Origin: JAAUQA01 sp036351435 | Lineage (GTDB): Bacteria; Pseudomonadota; Gammaproteobacteria; Competibacterales; Competibacteraceae | Direction of reading: 5' to 3' | Assembly (NCBI GenBank): GCA_036351435.1 | Contig: JAZBPA010000430.1 | Span: 1 to 27,481, forward strand | DNA: 27,481 bases | Notes under the pieces: generated by a model | The model's input: the letters and a program-made list of their open reading frames with translations, nothing else | Database searches by the model: none | What the model was told of the DNA's origin: nothing | Made by a program: the position numbers and the translations under genes | Shown: positions 24,657 to 27,481 of the stretch, one piece after another | Layout: each line of letters begins with the position of its first letter | Numbering within the stretch: position 1 is the stretch's first letter

Positions 24657-26963
24657 TTATTCAGCCGCGTGCGTTACCGGCTGGGCCAACACCAGCGCCA
24701 TCACGAAACTGGTCAAGACACCGATGGCAACGGTCTGACCGATAGCCTGCAACACGGGTAATTCAGAGAATGCAAGCATACCAAATACTACCAAGGTCGA
24801 ACCACAGCAAATCAGTACGGCGCGCAGCGTCCGTAACCGGGCATGAATATCTGTTGTAGGCCGACTAAAAAACAGACTGTAGTCGATACCCAGACCGGCT
24901 ACCAGCAACAGCGAAACTAGATGAAACAATGACAGGCGCTTGCCGAGCAGCAGCAGTAGCGCTATATCGACGGCAACAGCTAAAGCAACGGGTAACAATA
25001 CTAGGCAAAGGCGTCTCAGCGAACCGAGACCCAGCCACAATACTGCGCTCAATAATACGGTTCCCCAGGCTAATCGGATCAATGCAGCATTACGAAACTC
25101 GACGACCAGTTGGTTTGTTGCTCGCTTGAGGTCTAAGTAATAGACCTCATCCAGCGGCAGCTCGGCCAATGCTTCGGCCAAGCCACTATTTGTGGTGACT
25201 CCGGCCAGCGGGACTAAAGCAGTCCAACCAGCTTGGCGTTGTATGAGCAGTGAGGAGACTCGCAATCCTAGCGCAGTACCAGCCAGATCTTCAGGATTTA
25301 ACAGCGATGCTGAGCGAGTGGTCTCGACGGTTTCCAGAAAAGGGACGAACAAGTTTGGTTTGAAAGGTAATCCGTGCAGTGCTTGTTCAAAGTTAGCTTT
25401 TAGCTGCTCCGCTGTTGGTAAAGACGCTTGCCGGGCACGTTGGATTTTTTGGCTGGGCAGATATCGTGCAGCCATATCAAAGTTGGTCAAAGCGCCCTGC
25501 TGTATTTGCGTTTCCAACCATTGCGCTAGTATTTCACTGCGTTGCAACGCAGTCTCGGTATCCGCAGCGTTAATCACAATCACCCGGCCGGCCTCCGGTG
25601 CGCCTAATTGGGTGCGCAGTTCGCGATCCAGGTCGATGAGTTGTTCGGGAATTGGACTTAATGCGGCCAAATCGTCTTCCCAAACCTGCGGTGCGCTCAG
25701 CACCCCTAACGATAGAATAACCAATCCTGTCGCTGGAGTGACTACAACCAACCAGCGAGGCAGATTTAAGAAGGAATATAGCCAGGTCTGCTCATTCAAT
25801 GCGTGAGGTGGAGTCCAAGGCGGTGGTAACAGCGTCGGTAGAACCCAACGGGTCACTAGAGCGGCAGTCAGCAAACCTGTAATAGCAAATACACCGAGTT
25901 GGGCGAGTCCCACAAAATCCGCCGTGATCATGGCTAGATAACCAATCGCCGTGGTAAGTGTCCCCAATCTTAAAGTAGGCCAGATACTCTTTAAGGTTTG
26001 CTCGACCGTCGCTTTAGAATGCAGATGGCTTAACAAATGGATCGGATAATCAATCGCTACGCCCAGCAATGTGATGCCGAACGCCAGGGTAATGCCGTAA
26101 ATTCCGCCGAATAACAAACCGACGGTTGCGATAGCGACGACAATGGCCGATGCCAAGGGTAGTGCACCCAACAGGACCACTCGTGGGGAACGGTAAATCA
26201 ACCACAGCAATACTATGAGTAAAGCGCTAGCTATGCCGCTCAGCCATTGAGTTTCGCTACGGATCGTGTCGCGGGATAGGATACTGAACACCCCCGCTCC
26301 ACTCAGCAATAAACTCACCGAACCTTGTCGAGCGTCGGCAAACCCTAAGTGGATCGCATTCAGCACTCGTTCTTGAGCATCTAGGTCGAAACCGGAGGCT
26401 TGTGTCTCCGCCAGCAACAACGCACGCTGTCCATCCGGTGAAAACCACACTCCGAGACGTTGAGTTGGTTGTTGATCAGTCTGCTCGGCCTGCAATATAG
26501 TCAAAAAAGCGCCAGTGGGATCGGCGGGTAGCAATCGTTTGGTAAACGCTGATAACGGCGAGGCTAATTCCCGCAAGCGTTGTTGTAGTGCGCGGCGAAG
26601 CCCCTCTACGCTGAAATCAGCCGGACTAAGCAAATAACGTTGCGCAAATAACCACTGCCGTTCGCTTTCGTTAAGCAGGTTTTCGCCGTTAGCGACCCGC
26701 ACAAACAGACCAGTGGTTCGCAATTGTTCCGCTAAGCGTCGGCTGGTTTGTGCGCGCTCCTGTTCCGTTCCCCCTTCCAAACCGAGCATGATCAGGCGTG
26801 CGGCGGGCCCTGAACGTAACTGCTCCAACAGCAGTTCCGCTTGGGTGTCGGTTTTTGGGATGAATAGGGTTAGATCGGTCTTAACTGGGGTATGGGCTAG
26901 AATCAGCCAGCCGCAGAGTGCCATGAGCGCTAGCCAGCCAGACAGAATGAACCGATTACTCAT
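24657..26963 (-). CDS. MMPL/RND-superfamily exporter of a lipid or polyene cluster
   Basis: A 768-residue inner-membrane transporter. The layout is duplicated: one helix at ~7-24, a large periplasmic loop, five helices at ~238-375, then a second helix-loop-five-helix unit ending near residue 765. The segments ITLAFGITLLGVAIDYPIHLLSHLH and LLVAGLGIDYSLFFSR carry the paired Asp-Tyr residues of the proton path. Relatives in aryl polyene and similar clusters are thought to move the lipid product to the outer membrane with a LolA-like partner, which is the gene just upstream. The start overlaps that gene by 8 bp. Confidence 0.9.
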   Translation of the reverse strand: MSNRFILSGWLALMALCGWLILAHTPVKTDLTLFIPKTDTQAELLLEQLRSGPAARLIMLGLEGGTEQERAQTSRRLAEQLRTTGLFVRVANGENLLNESERQWLFAQRYLLSPADFSVEGLRRALQQRLRELASPLSAFTKRLLPADPTGAFLTILQAEQTDQQPTQRLGVWFSPDGQRALLLAETQASGFDLDAQERVLNAIHLGFADARQGSVSLLLSGAGVFSILSRDTIRSETQWLSGIASALLIVLLWLIYRSPRVVLLGALPLASAIVVAIATVGLLFGGIYGITLAFGITLLGVAIDYPIHLLSHLHSKATVEQTLKSIWPTLRLGTLTTAIGYLAMITADFVGLAQLGVFAITGLLTAALVTRWVLPTLLPPPWTPPHALNEQTWLYSFLNLPRWLVVVTPATGLVILSLGVLSAPQVWEDDLAALSPIPEQLIDLDRELRTQLGAPEAGRVIVINAADTETALQRSEILAQWLETQIQQGALTNFDMAARYLPSQKIQRARQASLPTAEQLKANFEQALHGLPFKPNLFVPFLETVETTRSASLLNPEDLAGTALGLRVSSLLIQRQAGWTALVPLAGVTTNSGLAEALAELPLDEVYYLDLKRATNQLVVEFRNAALIRLAWGTVLLSAVLWLGLGSLRRLCLVLLPVALAVAVDIALLLLLGKRLSLFHLVSLLLVAGLGIDYSLFFSRPTTDIHARLRTLRAVLICCGSTLVVFGMLAFSELPVLQAIGQTVAIGVLTSFVMALVLAQPVTHAAE

Positions 26964-27481
26964 GCACTGCTTCGATGGTCATCACACTGCGATCACCACC
27001 GGTTTCCAGCGTCTCGACGTTGAGCACCTGCGCGCCCCGGCCGTGGAAAATGATCGCGCTGACATACTCGGCCATTTGTTCGGCCAGCGGTTCCAAGCGC
27101 AAGGTCCAAGCAGTTGGTTGTCCTGCTAATTGCAGCAGATAGTGGCGTTGCAAGGTGGCCAAATCACCGGCCAGAGTCGCCCGGATCGCTTCCACCAACG
27201 CGCCGACCTCGGCATGACCGGGCAAATACAGATTGCGTTGGCCTTCGCTGGTTTCAATAGTCAGCCAATCCTGTTCGACCGTATACCGTTCGTCATGCGG
27301 CGTCAGCGTGTGTTTTTGCAGATAATGCGGCGCGTTATAGCGCAAGGTTCCCGTCAAGAGTAAGGGGTCTTCCAGAACTGCCAGCTCTTTGCGTTCCGAG
27401 AAGCGGGCGTTGATTGTTTCCACCTGCGCCAACGTGCTCATCAATTGGGGCAAACCCCACCCGTCAGTCGCGCCCGCCACA
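26956..27481 (-). CDS. LolA-like periplasmic lipid carrier (5' end outside window)
   Basis: The last ~174 codons of a LolA-fold protein. The visible part begins AGATDGWGLPQLMSTLAQVE, which looks like the end of a signal peptide and the mature start, so the true start lies just right of the window. The GTG at 27480 is probably internal. Conserved parts are INARFSERKELAVLEDPLLLTGTLRY, TIETSEGQRNLYLPGHAEV and the final GAQVLNVETLETGGDRSVMTI. LolA-like members of pigment and lipid clusters probably carry the product across the periplasm with the MMPL exporter. The stop lies inside the exporter start. Confidence 0.85.
   Translation of the reverse strand, partial: VAGATDGWGLPQLMSTLAQVETINARFSERKELAVLEDPLLLTGTLRYNAPHYLQKHTLTPHDERYTVEQDWLTIETSEGQRNLYLPGHAEVGALVEAIRATLAGDLATLQRHYLLQLAGQPTAWTLRLEPLAEQMAEYVSAIIFHGRGAQVLNVETLETGGDRSVMTIEAVHE

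Noticed and set aside
25192..25806. 204-codon plus-strand frame opposite the MMPL exporter
   Set aside because: Antisense shadow of a well-supported transporter; low-complexity Ser/Arg composition.

Overview
The window reads as a chromosomal segment of a gammaproteobacterium, moderately GC-rich and free of transposases, integrases, CRISPR arrays and rRNA/tRNA genes that I can see. Supporting signs are the hemC-hemD-hemX-hemY operon divergent from argH, a UbiD-type decarboxylase beside a ferredoxin-reductase, an E. coli-like prfB frameshift, a split NrdJa/NrdJb class II ribonucleotide reductase as in Pseudomonas, a polyhydroxyalkanoate phasin, and an aryl-polyene-like type II polyketide cluster. 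I cannot name the genus.

Left part (1-11.1 kb): the N-terminus of a Tat-exported TRAP solute receptor, then ubiD and an NAD(P)H-dependent [2Fe-2S]/flavin reductase on the plus strand. The haem operon (hemC, hemD, hemX, hemY; minus) follows, with argH divergent from it. A hotdog thioesterase and prfB lie on the minus strand. prfB must be annotated across an in-frame TGA: 25 codons, +1 shift, 365 residues in total, with motifs at E. coli numbering.

Middle accessory part (11.1-14.7 kb): a phasin, then an A+T-richer stretch. It holds a small unknown gene, a CI/LexA-like repressor with two operator-like repeats 32 bp apart upstream, and a 479-residue protein that joins a methylglyoxal-synthase-like (MGS-like) domain to a cytosine-deaminase-like amidohydrolase. 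The repressor and fusion genes converge and overlap by 6 bp. The fusion has a terminator-like element in its leader and lies divergent from argG. This is the most unusual gene content in the window.

Right part (14.8-27.5 kb): argG, a nested inverted-repeat element, and the nrdJa-nrdJb operon, whose promoter overlaps two NrdR-box-like sites 32 bp apart. Next come a two-gene lipoprotein operon (second member FlgO-like), an HD-type hydrolase and an isolated phnN. Last is the 3' end of a minus-strand cluster (LolA-like, MMPL exporter, ketosynthase, chain-length factor, ketoreductase), which looks like the export and elongation end of an aryl polyene or related lipid/pigment pathway and continues beyond the right edge.
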